Below, piece by piece: positions 1-6,199 of a DNA stretch of 7,469 nucleotides; position 1 is the first letter of the stretch; every line of letters starts with the position of its first letter. Made by a program: the position numbers and the translations under genes. The notes beneath the pieces are model-generated. The model ran no database searches and was not told the origin of the DNA. It saw only the letters and a program-made list of their open reading frames with translations. Source of the DNA: Xanthobacteraceae bacterium (GTDB taxonomy: Bacteria; Pseudomonadota; Alphaproteobacteria; Rhizobiales; Xanthobacteraceae); contig JASHXZ010000393.1 of NCBI GenBank assembly GCA_030043285.1, forward strand, positions 1 to 7,469, read 5' to 3'.

Positions 1-374
1 AGATGACATCGGGCTCGCTGGCGCCGGCGCTGCCGCACATCAAGAGCGGCACGCTGCGCTGTATCGCGGTCAGCGCCGCGACGCGCTGGCCCGACCTGCC
101 CGACGTGCCGACCATGGAGCAGGCCGGTTATCCGGACTTTGTCTCCGCGGTCGACTGCGTGCTGCTGGCGCCGGGCAAAACGCCGCCGGCGAACGTCAAA
201 TGGCTGGAGACCGAAACCTTGAAGATTCTGTCGACCAAGGAAACCAAGGACAAGCTCTACCAGGCCGGCTTCCTGGTGCGCGCCGAGGGCGCCGCCGCCG
301 CGTGGGCGCGCGTCACCAAGGAGATCGATGAGTTCAAACGCATCATCGATCAGGCCGGCATCGAGAAGCTGTAA
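1..374 (+). CDS. Bug-family (TTT) periplasmic solute-binding protein, C-terminal part, 5' truncated
   Basis: This is the last 123 or so residues of a tripartite tricarboxylate transporter receptor (Bug/TctC family), a periplasmic protein that delivers carboxylates or similar small solutes to a TctA/TctB-type membrane complex. The visible part begins inside the second lobe. It reads SGSLAPALPHIKSGTLRCIAV, followed by the family hallmark R-x-PDLPDVPTMEQAGYPDF, then a helical tail ending in GIEKL before TAA at 372-374. The complete Bug gene at 6200-7192 has the matching block (HEGKLRALAVTSARRS, then LPTVAEAGLAGY), so the assignment is internally supported. The ATG at position 3 is not the real start: family members are about 320-330 residues, so some 200 residues lie upstream of the window. 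It ends facing the barrel gene on the other strand. The ligand cannot be inferred. Confidence 0.9.
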   Translation, partial: MTSGSLAPALPHIKSGTLRCIAVSAATRWPDLPDVPTMEQAGYPDFVSAVDCVLLAPGKTPPANVKWLETETLKILSTKETKDKLYQAGFLVRAEGAAAAWARVTKEIDEFKRIIDQAGIEKL

Positions 375-381
375 GCGCGCC

Positions 382-446
382 GACTGTCAGCAGCGAAGCC
401 GTCGACAGTCAGACGCTGCGCCGCCAGCGGGGCCTTTAGGGGCCCC
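382..446. terminator. Cluster of short hairpins between convergent genes (possible bidirectional terminator)
   Basis: The gap between the two convergent stop codons holds three inverted repeats in a row. GACTGTC at 382-388 pairs with GACAGTC at 404-410 (7 bp, 15-base loop). CGCTG at 414-418 pairs with CAGCG at 425-429. GGGGCC at 429-434 pairs with GGCCCC at 441-446, and this last stem contains the stop codon of the minus-strand barrel gene. None is followed by a clear T run on either strand, so this is not a textbook Rho-independent terminator. The position between converging genes is what suggests a transcription-ending role. Confidence 0.35.
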
Positions 447-1188
447 AGTTGAACAGGTAGTTGATGCCGACCGTCACCAGCTGGATGTTGCGATTGTTGG
501 TCGTGAAGACGTCGCCGGCGAGGATCGGGGAGGTGACCGGAACCGTGAACGAGGCATTGTCCAGGCCGACATAGTCGTATTCAAGCCGCGCGGTCCAATT
601 ATTGGTGAAGGCCCACTCGATACCGGCACCGGCCGTCCATCCGGTATTGGTGTTGTTGTTGGAGAACGACACCGAGGAGCCGGTCGCCAGATTCGTCACG
701 GTGAGATTGTTGCTGCCCACCCATGCGGCGCCGCCCTTGCCATAGAACAGCACGCGGTCGACCGCGTAGCCGAACCGGCCGGTCAGTGTGGTGAGCCAGC
801 GGCCGTCGTTGCTGCCCTGGACAGTCGTGCCCAACACCGTGACGGAATTGTTGTTGTTGGCAAACCAATCGAAGTCGCCCTCGACACCGACGACGAAGCC
901 GCCGCCGAACTCGTAGTTGGCGCCGACCTGACCGCCGCCAACGAAGGTCGCGTTGTCATTGGCGCTCCAAGTGCCGCCGAGCAAGGTGTCGCTCACCGCG
1001 CCGTTGTTCCAGCCCGCGCCAGCGTTGCCGCCGATATAAAACCCGGTCCAGCTGAACGGCGGCGGCACGATGACTGGAGGCGCCTTATAGAGCGGTGCAG
1101 GAGCAGGCCCGAGATCGGCCGCCTGAGCTCCGGCCGACAGCCCCACCAGCAATGCCGAAAGTGCAGCCGAGCGAAACAGCTTTTGCAT
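436..1188 (-). CDS. Outer-membrane beta-barrel protein, Omp25/Omp31-like porin family
   Basis: This encodes a 250-residue exported protein of the small eight-stranded barrel family (Omp25/Omp31/OmpA-like) abundant in Rhizobiales outer membranes. Residues 1-23 form a signal peptide (MQKLFRS, a hydrophobic core, then AGAQA before ADLG). A Pro-rich linker follows at about 27-45 (PAPAPLYKAPP, VIVPPP). The barrel opens with FSWTGFYIGGNAGAGW (45-60), the family signature. Alternating strands follow, such as FVVGVEGDFDWFA (98-110), LTGRFGYAVDRVLFYGKGGAAW (135-156), TGWTAGAGIEWAF and WTARLEYDYVGL. The last strand is VTVGINYLFNWGP. Predicted loops are strikingly Asn-rich (NNNNS, SNNNTNTG, TTNNRN). The ATG at 1188 was chosen because GGAGGG lies 8 bases upstream and the signal peptide begins there; an in-frame TTG at 1263 would add 25 residues ahead of the signal. 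Its role is probably structural or as a small pore, and no substrate is implied. It is unlikely to be functionally tied to the neighbouring transporter genes. Confidence 0.88.
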   Translation of the reverse strand: MQKLFRSAALSALLVGLSAGAQAADLGPAPAPLYKAPPVIVPPPFSWTGFYIGGNAGAGWNNGAVSDTLLGGTWSANDNATFVGGGQVGANYEFGGGFVVGVEGDFDWFANNNNSVTVLGTTVQGSNDGRWLTTLTGRFGYAVDRVLFYGKGGAAWVGSNNLTVTNLATGSSVSFSNNNTNTGWTAGAGIEWAFTNNWTARLEYDYVGLDNASFTVPVTSPILAGDVFTTNNRNIQLVTVGINYLFNWGP

Positions 1189-1194
1189 TGGTCC

Positions 1195-1202
1195 GACCCT
1201 CC
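1195..1202 (-). promoter_or_regulatory. Ribosome binding site deciding the barrel gene start
   Basis: On the minus strand the sequence reads TGGAGGGTCGGACCA then ATG (1188). The purine core GGAGGG lies 8 bases before the start codon. It would lie inside the coding region if the upstream in-frame ATG at 1206 or TTG at 1263 were used, so it fixes the start at 1188. Confidence 0.65.
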
Positions 1203-1263
1203 ACATGCGAATTTTGATGATTCGCTTGTACGGGCCAAAAGTGGCAAAGCCTCTAACAAACAA

Positions 1264-1269
1264 AGTATA
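1264..1269 (-). promoter_or_regulatory. Possible -10 box for the barrel gene
   Basis: The minus strand reads TATACT here, matching TATAAT at five of six positions, in an AT-rich stretch about 75 bases upstream of the barrel gene's ATG. No convincing TTGACA-like element lies 16-18 bases further upstream (TGAGCG or CTGAGC), so this is a weak candidate resting on the -10 alone. Confidence 0.25.
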
Positions 1270-1383
1270 GTCTCACCGAAACCTGCGCTCAGTGATAAAA
1301 CAGCAACAGGGCAGGCTAATATCTTGAAAGGCTTGCGCTAACGGAATCCAGGGAGGTGCAATCTGCGCGCCGCGGAACTCGCT

Positions 1384-1418
1384 CTATACCAAAGGGTGAT
1401 TAACTATACCAAGGTATA
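1384..1418. repeat. Operator-like repeat cluster (direct plus inverted repeats)
   Basis: CTATACCAA occurs at 1384-1392 and again at 1404-1412, exactly 20 bases apart, so about two turns of the helix on the same face. The second copy is also the left arm of an inverted repeat: TATACC (1405-1410), AA, then GGTATA (1413-1418). This geometry is typical of sites for dimeric regulators. Read on the minus strand the same bases can be seen as TTGGTA, an 18-base gap, then TATAGA, a passable -35/-10 pair pointing at the barrel gene. The two readings are not exclusive. No regulator gene is present in the window. Confidence 0.35.
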
Positions 1419-1490
1419 TGAGGACCCTCTCGCATCGGTTCTGATTGTTTGCTCTGCGCTTGCGCGGGGACCGGTCGGCCCAATTAGGCC

Positions 1491-2336
1491 TTACGTCAGT
1501 GCGCCATCGGCGCTGAAGAATGGAAACGGGCCGTCGAAATCGCCGATCGGCACCAGGTGCGTCGCGATCGTGCCGAATTCTTCGGCGCCGGCCAACCAGA
1601 CGTGCAGATGAAAGGCAGGCGGCTCGACCGTAAGCGAAGGCGGCAATCGGCCATCGAGATCGAGCGCGACGGCGTGATTGGGCGCCGGGCAAATCGTGGC
1701 CGCGATGCCGGCAAATGTCGTCGCGATGGTGCGGTGAATATGACCGGCGGCGACCAATCGCGCCCGTTTATGTTTGCGCACGATGACGGCAAGGTCGCCG
1801 GCATTGCGCAGATTTTGCGCGTCCATATGGCCGATACCGGTCGCGAATGGTGGATGATGCAGAAAAATGAGCGCCGGCCGGCGTTGTGCGCTCGACGCCG
1901 CGAGCGCGGCGTCGAGCCACGCCAAGGTCGTGGCGTCGAGTTCGCCGCGACCGGCGCCGGGGACGACGGAATCGAGCAGCACGACATCGACGGCGCCGAT
2001 CGTACGCTTCAGATTGAGCGCCGCGCCGGTCGGCGCATAATTCTGCTCCGGCAGTGCCGCCCGAAACGGTTCGCGGCCGTCGTGATTGCCCGGAATAGCC
2101 GCGAACGGCAGCTCCAGCTTTGCCAACAGACCGGCGAGATGGTCGTAGGCGGCCGGCAGCGGCGCATCGACGAGATCGCCGGAAATCACCACCAGATCGG
2201 GCCGCGGCGCAAAGCGGTTGAGCTCGCGAATGCATCGGGTGAGGGCAGCCGCCGTATCGACGTGGCCGTACGCCAGTTCACCGGGCGGCTTGATGTGGAG
2301 ATCGGAAATCTGGGCGATCAGAGTGCGCGCGCTCAC
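1491..2336 (-). CDS. Calcineurin-like metallophosphoesterase (GpdQ/CpdA-type phosphodiesterase)
   Basis: This 281-residue enzyme has the full set of class III phosphodiesterase motifs that bind a dinuclear metal centre: D12-x-H14 (QISDLH), G53-D54 (ISGDLVD), G83-N84-H85-D86 (PGNHDG), H160-H161 (FLHHPPF) and G198-H199-x-H201 (AAGHIHR). Such enzymes hydrolyse phosphodiesters: cyclic nucleotides for CpdA, glycerophosphodiesters for GpdQ. There is no signal peptide or membrane segment, so it should act in the cytoplasm. The start is GTG (2334-2336), overlapping the TGA stop of the ABC ATPase gene by four bases (GTGA). The next Met is at residue 171, beyond three of the motifs, so no other start is plausible. 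As the last gene of a transporter operon it most likely processes the imported compound or a product of it; that link is inference. General housekeeping cAMP hydrolysis is the main alternative. Confidence 0.9.
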   Translation of the reverse strand: MSARTLIAQISDLHIKPPGELAYGHVDTAAALTRCIRELNRFAPRPDLVVISGDLVDAPLPAAYDHLAGLLAKLELPFAAIPGNHDGREPFRAALPEQNYAPTGAALNLKRTIGAVDVVLLDSVVPGAGRGELDATTLAWLDAALAASSAQRRPALIFLHHPPFATGIGHMDAQNLRNAGDLAVIVRKHKRARLVAAGHIHRTIATTFAGIAATICPAPNHAVALDLDGRLPPSLTVEPPAFHLHVWLAGAEEFGTIATHLVPIGDFDGPFPFFSADGALT

Positions 2337-3388
2337 GTCGCATCTCCCGGCAACAGGCGGATGGCGGCCGGCTCGACCGCCAAGCCGACGCGATCGCCCA
2401 CGGCAAGCGCAATCGCGTTCGGCACGTCGGCAGTCATGACCTTGGCGGCGGCGGCGCTGATCAGGACGCGCTGCCGGTCGCCGAGAAAGCTCACGCTGTC
2501 GACCAGTCCGACGAGGGACGCGCTTTCGGCCGGAACGATGGCGATCGCTTCCGGGCGGATCATGGCGATGGCCTGGCCGTGAATTGCGCCGTTGGCCACC
2601 GGCAACGTGCCGCCGGGCAGCACGAGCGTCGCGCCGTTGCAGGCCGCCTCGATCAGATTGGCGGCGCCGACGAACTCCGCGACGAACTTGTTCGCCGGCG
2701 CAAAGTAGACGGCGCGCGGCGTGCCGATCTGCGCGATCTCGCCCTTGCGCATGACCACGATGCGATCGCCGAGCGCCATCGCCTCGGCCTGATCGTGCGT
2801 CACGTAGATCGTGGTGATGCCGAGTTTCCTTAACAGCCGGTTGAGCTCGCCGCGCAGCCGTTCGCGCAACGCGGCGTCGAGCGCGGTGAGCGGCTCGTCG
2901 AGCAGCAGCACGCTCGGCTGCACCACGACGGCGCGCGCCAGCGCCACGCGTTGGCGCTGGCCGCCGGACAGTTGATCGACCCGGCGGCGCTCCAAACCTT
3001 CGATGCCGGTCAACGCCACCAGGGCGGCGACGCGTGTCTTGCGCTCGGCTTCGCCGACGCCGCGGATTTTGAGGCCGTACCCGATATTGTCGGCGACATT
3101 CATGTTCGGAAACAGCGCGTAGGATTGAAACACCATGCCGACATTGCGCCGTTCGATCGGCACGCCGGTGACGTCGGTATCGCCGAACAGCACGCGGCCG
3201 CCGGGATCGGGCGTTTCAAGGCCGGCGATGATGCGCAGCAGCGTGGTCTTGCCGCAGCCCGACGGGCCGAGCAGCACCGCGGTCTCGCCGCGCCCGACCT
3301 CGAGCGCGACCGGTGCCAGCGCCCGGGTGCCGTCGGCAAAGGTCTTGCCGCAGTCGATTACGCGCAGCGCGACGCCGTGGCCGCTCAT
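2333..3388 (-). CDS. ABC transporter ATP-binding protein (PotA/FbpC/PhnT-like)
   Basis: This 351-residue ATPase powers the importer encoded by the same operon and sits on the cytoplasmic face of the permease pair. All catalytic elements are visible: Walker A GPSGCGKT (41-48), Q-loop Q88 in MVFQSYALFP, signature LSGGQRQRVALARA (140-153), Walker B LLLDEP (161-166) followed by the D-loop TALDA, and the switch histidine H198 in VTHDQAEAMALGD. The C-terminal part from about 235 contains a TOBE-like regulatory domain beginning around GAANLIEA and including MIRPEAI (276-282), as in the spermidine/putrescine and iron/phosphonate ATPases. ATG at 3388 overlaps the upstream permease TGA by four bases (ATGA), and its own TGA overlaps the phosphoesterase GTG start, so translation is probably coupled across all three. 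The substrate class cannot be told from an ATPase alone. Confidence 0.95.
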   Translation of the reverse strand: MSGHGVALRVIDCGKTFADGTRALAPVALEVGRGETAVLLGPSGCGKTTLLRIIAGLETPDPGGRVLFGDTDVTGVPIERRNVGMVFQSYALFPNMNVADNIGYGLKIRGVGEAERKTRVAALVALTGIEGLERRRVDQLSGGQRQRVALARAVVVQPSVLLLDEPLTALDAALRERLRGELNRLLRKLGITTIYVTHDQAEAMALGDRIVVMRKGEIAQIGTPRAVYFAPANKFVAEFVGAANLIEAACNGATLVLPGGTLPVANGAIHGQAIAMIRPEAIAIVPAESASLVGLVDSVSFLGDRQRVLISAAAAKVMTADVPNAIALAVGDRVGLAVEPAAIRLLPGDAT

Positions 3389-4185
3389 TGGTGCCGCCCC
3401 GCCGGGTCGTTACGGTAGCCGGCGAAAATCTGCATGGCGACGAGCAGTGGAACGATCATGACGAAGAACACCAGCGTGTAGGCCGAGGCGATTTCCAGCC
3501 GCATCGAGGCGTAGCTGTCGGCGAGTCCGACCGGCAGCGTCTTGGTCAACGGCGTGTGCAGCATCCAGGTCAGGTTGAATTCGCCGAGCGACAGCGTCAC
3601 CACCATCAGCGAACCGGCCAAAATTCCCGGCCGCGCGTTGGGCACGATCACGTCGCGGAAACGCCGCAACGGCGAGGCGCCGAGCGACGCCGCGCTCTCG
3701 TCGAGCGTCTTGACATCGGTTGCGGCGAATATCGCCAGCACCGACCGGACCATGAACGGCAGCGTGAACACGACGTGACCGACCATGATAAACAGCCATG
3801 AGCGCCGGAAGCTGCTCAGTCCGCCGTAGGTCAGCAACAACGCCAGCGCGATCGCCAGGCCGGGAATAGCAAGCGGCAGCGTGATGATCTCTTCGACCAC
3901 ACGCGACAGCCGGCCGCCGCGCAGGTGCAGACCGTACGCGGCGGGAACGCCGACGACGAGCGTCACGCCCAACGTGGCAAGCGCAATCACGAACGAGCGC
4001 AGTATCGTATCGGCGTAGAGCTGCCACACCTGCTGCACCCATTGCAGCGTCAGGCCGGAGCGGATGCCGCGAAAATAGTTTGCCGTGACGCCCGCCAGCA
4101 TCGACTGCACGGCCGGCACGATCAAAAAAGCGGCGACCAGAAGCGTGAACGTCAGCTGGGCGGCAAAAATGGCGCGCGCACGCAT
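3385..4185 (-). CDS. ABC transporter permease, second subunit
   Basis: This 266-residue integral membrane protein is of the binding-protein-dependent transport (PotC/PhnV-like) permease family. About six hydrophobic segments are visible: roughly 9-31, 62-84, 98-120, 129-153, 186-208 and 232-256. The cytoplasmic EAA coupling loop lies between segments 4 and 5 at about 161-181 (LDESAASLGASPLRRFRDVI), with the conserved Gly at 169. This loop docks on the ATPase. The start is ATG at 4185, seven bases after the first permease's stop codon, with only a weak ribosome site, which suggests re-initiation after the upstream gene. Its TGA overlaps the ATPase ATG. It would form a heterodimer with the other permease. 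Confidence 0.92.
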   Translation of the reverse strand: MRARAIFAAQLTFTLLVAAFLIVPAVQSMLAGVTANYFRGIRSGLTLQWVQQVWQLYADTILRSFVIALATLGVTLVVGVPAAYGLHLRGGRLSRVVEEIITLPLAIPGLAIALALLLTYGGLSSFRRSWLFIMVGHVVFTLPFMVRSVLAIFAATDVKTLDESAASLGASPLRRFRDVIVPNARPGILAGSLMVVTLSLGEFNLTWMLHTPLTKTLPVGLADSYASMRLEIASAYTLVFFVMIVPLLVAMQIFAGYRNDPAGRHQ

Positions 4186-4192
4186 GTCGCAT

Positions 4193-5008
4193 TCAGCCGT
4201 TTGCCGCCACGGTGTTGCCGCCGTAGATGCGCGCCAGCGCCAGGATGGCCCAGGTCACCAGGCCAAGGCCGACCGATAACGCCGCGGCGGTAGCGATGTT
4301 CGCCGACAGCGTGAACTCGGTGTAGATCAGCATCGGCAGCACGTCGATGTCGGTAGCGAGCGTGAACGCGGTGCCGAACGCGCCCATCGCGGTGGCGAAC
4401 GCGATGGCGCCCGAAGCGATCAGCGCTGGCGCAAGCGCCGGCAGGATGATGTCGCGATGGATCGCCCACGATCCGGCGCCGAGTGTGCGCGCGGCCTCTT
4501 CCAGGCTCGGATCGAGTTTTTCAACCGCCGCCATGATGGTCAGGATCACGCGCGGAATGGAAAAATAGAGGTAGCCGAGAAACAAGCCGGCCAGCGAATA
4601 GGCCAGCACCAGTTTTTGGCCAAACAGCGCCAAGGTGATGTCACCGAGCAATCCCTGGCGTCCGGCCAAGAGGATGATCAGAAAGCCGATCACGACGCCG
4701 GGGAAAGCGAGCGGCAGGGTCAGCATGGCGACAAGAAGCGCGCGGCCGGGAAACCGGCGCCGCTGCAGAAAAAGTCCGCTCACGGTCGCGATCAGCAGCG
4801 TGGCGACGGTGGTGGCGAGCGCCAGCAGCACGGTATCGAGCAGACTCGCGGCATAGCGCGGCTCGAGCACGATGGCTGCATAAGCGGCGATGCCATGGCG
4901 GCCGCTGGCGCCGATCCAAACCAGCCGCGTCATCGGCAGCACGAAGAAGGCCGCGACCACGACGGCAAGCGGCAGCAAACAGATCCGGATGAAGGCGGCC
5001 TTGGTCAT
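4193..5008 (-). CDS. ABC transporter permease, first subunit
   Basis: This 271-residue membrane protein pairs with the downstream permease. Hydrophobic segments lie at about 7-32, 57-80, 89-116, 132-160, 191-215 and 241-263. The EAA loop is well preserved at 170-190 (EEAARTLGAGSWAIHRDIILP) with Gly177. The ATG at 5008 (MTKAAFIRICLLP) was preferred. A longer in-frame version could begin with TTG at 5059, seven bases after the binding-protein stop codon, but it would add an odd 17-residue Gly/Ala/Arg stretch encoded by a strong inverted repeat. With the ATG start, the purine-rich ribosome site (GGCGGGG) lies inside the right arm of that hairpin (5014-5060). Translation may therefore depend on ribosomes finishing the preceding gene, or be held low relative to the binding protein. 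Confidence 0.9.
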   Translation of the reverse strand: MTKAAFIRICLLPLAVVVAAFFVLPMTRLVWIGASGRHGIAAYAAIVLEPRYAASLLDTVLLALATTVATLLIATVSGLFLQRRRFPGRALLVAMLTLPLAFPGVVIGFLIILLAGRQGLLGDITLALFGQKLVLAYSLAGLFLGYLYFSIPRVILTIMAAVEKLDPSLEEAARTLGAGSWAIHRDIILPALAPALIASGAIAFATAMGAFGTAFTLATDIDVLPMLIYTEFTLSANIATAAALSVGLGLVTWAILALARIYGGNTVAANG

Positions 5009-5013
5009 AGGCG

Positions 5014-5060
5014 ATTGCGCCCCGCCTGCGGCCCACGCGCGCGGCGGGCCGGAGCGCAAT
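5014..5060 (-). promoter_or_regulatory. Intercistronic hairpin between binding-protein and permease genes
   Basis: The 58-base gap between the binding-protein stop and the permease ATG is nearly filled by an inverted repeat. In the minus-strand RNA, AUUGCGC (5060-5054) pairs with GCGCAAU (5020-5014). After a 5-base bulge (5053-5049), CCCGCC (5048-5043) pairs with GGCGGG (5026-5021), and GCG (5042-5040) pairs with CGC (5030-5028) around a 9-base loop, with A5027 bulged. That is 16 base pairs, mostly G-C. No T run follows, so it is probably not a simple terminator. It ends five bases before the permease ATG and buries the only SD-like purines. Comparable structures after binding-protein genes are known to protect the upstream mRNA and favour high receptor-to-permease ratios; that role here is inferred. 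Confidence 0.5.
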
Positions 5061-5066
5061 GATGCC

Positions 5067-6074
5067 TCATCGCACCTCGGCGAGGTAGCGGGCAGTGAAG
5101 GCGTTTTGCACCGATTCCATTTTCGCCCAATCCACGCTCTTGGCGCGGGCGTAGTCGGCCGCCGGCAGGAATTTGTCTTGCAAGGATTGCGACAGCTTGA
5201 TCGGCCGCGCCGGCCGCAAATAAGCGTTGGCCCACATTGACTGGCCCTTGTCGGACAGGAAATAGTCCAAAACCTTCTCGGCCTTCGCCTTGTCGGGCGC
5301 GTTCTTGACCAAACTCGTCACGTAGGGGAACACGACCGTACCCTCGCACGGGATGACGAAAGCGAAATTGCCCTTCTCGTTGTATTTCGCCCGGTAAGCA
5401 TTGAAATCGAAGTCGAGCAGAATCGGGATTTCGCCGGACACGACGCGCGCATACGACGTCTGCTTCGGCACGATCGGCTCGTTCTTGTGCAGCGCCTTGA
5501 AGAAATCGAGCGCCGGCGTGAAATCGCTCGCCGTGCCGCCGAGCGCGTTGTTGATCGCGACCGCGCCCACATAGCCGACAGCGGCCGACGACGGATCGAG
5601 ATAGCCGACCATGCCCTTGTACTGCGGCTTGAGGAGATCCTTCCAGCACGCCGGGACCGGCGCGCCGCCGAGCGCATCGACATTGACGAACAGGCCGAGC
5701 GTGCCGGAATGGATCGCGGTCCAATCGCCGTCGGGGTCCTTCAGTCCGGCCGGCACGTCGTCCCAGCCCTTCGGCTTGTACGGCTCGATGACGCCGTCGG
5801 CCTTGGCCTTCATGCCGAAATTCACGCCGTAATACGCGACGTCGGCGACCGGATTATTTTTTTCAGCGATGAGCTGCGCCAGCGTCTGCCCGGAGTTCTT
5901 GTTGTCGAACGGGATGTCGTAGCCGAGATCGGCCTTGATGCTCTTGAGCATGGTGGCGAAGTCGGCCCATTGCGGCGGGCAGTTGTAGCAAATGACATCG
6001 GCGGCTTGCGCCGGCGCGCCCAAGATCAGGGTCATCGCCGCCGCCAGCGCGAATGCCGCGAACCGCTTGTTCAT
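5067..6074 (-). CDS. ABC transporter periplasmic substrate-binding protein (PotD/AfuA/PhnS-like)
   Basis: This is the receptor of the importer, 335 residues. Residues 1-24 are a signal peptide (MNKRFAAF, hydrophobic core, APAQA before AD). The mature protein begins ADVICYNCPPQWADF, then shows features of the type 2 periplasmic binding fold: SGQTLAQLIAEKNNPVADV (61-79), TAIHSGTLGLFVNVDAL (119-135), CWKDLLKPQYKGMVGYLDP (143-161), SGEIPILLDFDFNAY (213-227) and AKAEKVLDYFLSDKGQSMWA (263-282). It has four cysteines (29, 32, 143, 243), two of them a CxxC at the mature N-terminus. The adjacent tyrosine pair of ferric-binding FbpA proteins is not seen in the expected C-terminal half, which argues mildly against iron. 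ATG 6074 has GGAG seven bases upstream. An in-frame GTG at 6221 would put about 49 residues ahead of the signal peptide and overlap the divergent gene, so it was set aside. The ligand is unknown. Confidence 0.9.
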   Translation of the reverse strand: MNKRFAAFALAAAMTLILGAPAQAADVICYNCPPQWADFATMLKSIKADLGYDIPFDNKNSGQTLAQLIAEKNNPVADVAYYGVNFGMKAKADGVIEPYKPKGWDDVPAGLKDPDGDWTAIHSGTLGLFVNVDALGGAPVPACWKDLLKPQYKGMVGYLDPSSAAVGYVGAVAINNALGGTASDFTPALDFFKALHKNEPIVPKQTSYARVVSGEIPILLDFDFNAYRAKYNEKGNFAFVIPCEGTVVFPYVTSLVKNAPDKAKAEKVLDYFLSDKGQSMWANAYLRPARPIKLSQSLQDKFLPAADYARAKSVDWAKMESVQNAFTARYLAEVR

Positions 6075-6199
6075 CGTCGAACTCCGGAAGGGCCGTGGAA
6101 CCGCACAAAAATCACGCGCACGATACCATTGCATTTCGATGACAGGTACGGCTTGAAGGAGCGTTATCCGCAAGACGACTGCCGCCATCTTGAGCCGCC
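6075..6199. promoter_or_regulatory. Divergent intergenic region (operon and Bug gene promoters expected)
   Basis: These 125 bases separate two start codons pointing away from each other, so both promoters should lie here unless transcription enters from further away. On the minus side the ribosome site CCGGAG precedes the binding-protein ATG by seven bases. A weak extended -10-like TGGTATCGT occurs at about 6122-6130 on the minus strand, without a good -35. On the plus side, TTGAAG near 6153 could be a -35, but no matching -10 is evident. I found no clear operator or riboswitch. Confidence 0.45.

Larger units (their letters stand above)
1189..1490. other. 302-base intergenic region upstream of the barrel gene
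   Basis: I see no credible gene in this stretch. It carries the leader and ribosome site of the barrel gene at its left end, a possible -10 box at 1264-1269, and repeat elements at 1384-1418. Next to the phosphoesterase stop codon it holds a near-perfect palindrome at 1477-1490 (GGCCCAATTAGGCC) and the 8-base palindrome GACCGGTC at 1469-1476. The latter two lie just 3' of the minus-strand operon and may help end its transcript, but no T run follows. Much of 1200-1440 is visibly more AT-rich than the flanking genes, as expected for a promoter region. Confidence 0.6.

Noticed and set aside
328..1341. Long plus-strand open frame (337 codons) opposite the barrel gene
   Set aside because: The minus strand encodes a convincing signal peptide and barrel with a good ribosome site. 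The opposite frame is Arg/Ala/Gly/Val-rich without any family motif, as expected for an antisense shadow in GC-rich DNA.
1557..2582. Plus-strand open frame of 341 codons across the phosphoesterase and ATPase genes
   Set aside because: It covers the 3' part of one clear gene and the junction with another on the opposite strand, is rich in Arg, and shows no recognisable domain.
5009..5059. TTG-initiated extension of the first permease by 17 residues
   Set aside because: The start is a rare TTG lying inside the hairpin stem, the added residues look non-coding, and the ATG at 5008 begins a normal permease N-terminus. The longer form cannot be fully excluded.
5067..6074. Assignment of the transporter as a ferric iron (AfuABC/FbpABC) system
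   Set aside because: The overall family resemblance allows it, but the paired tyrosines typical of FbpA iron ligation are not seen in the expected region and the linked phosphoesterase points elsewhere. The substrate was left open.
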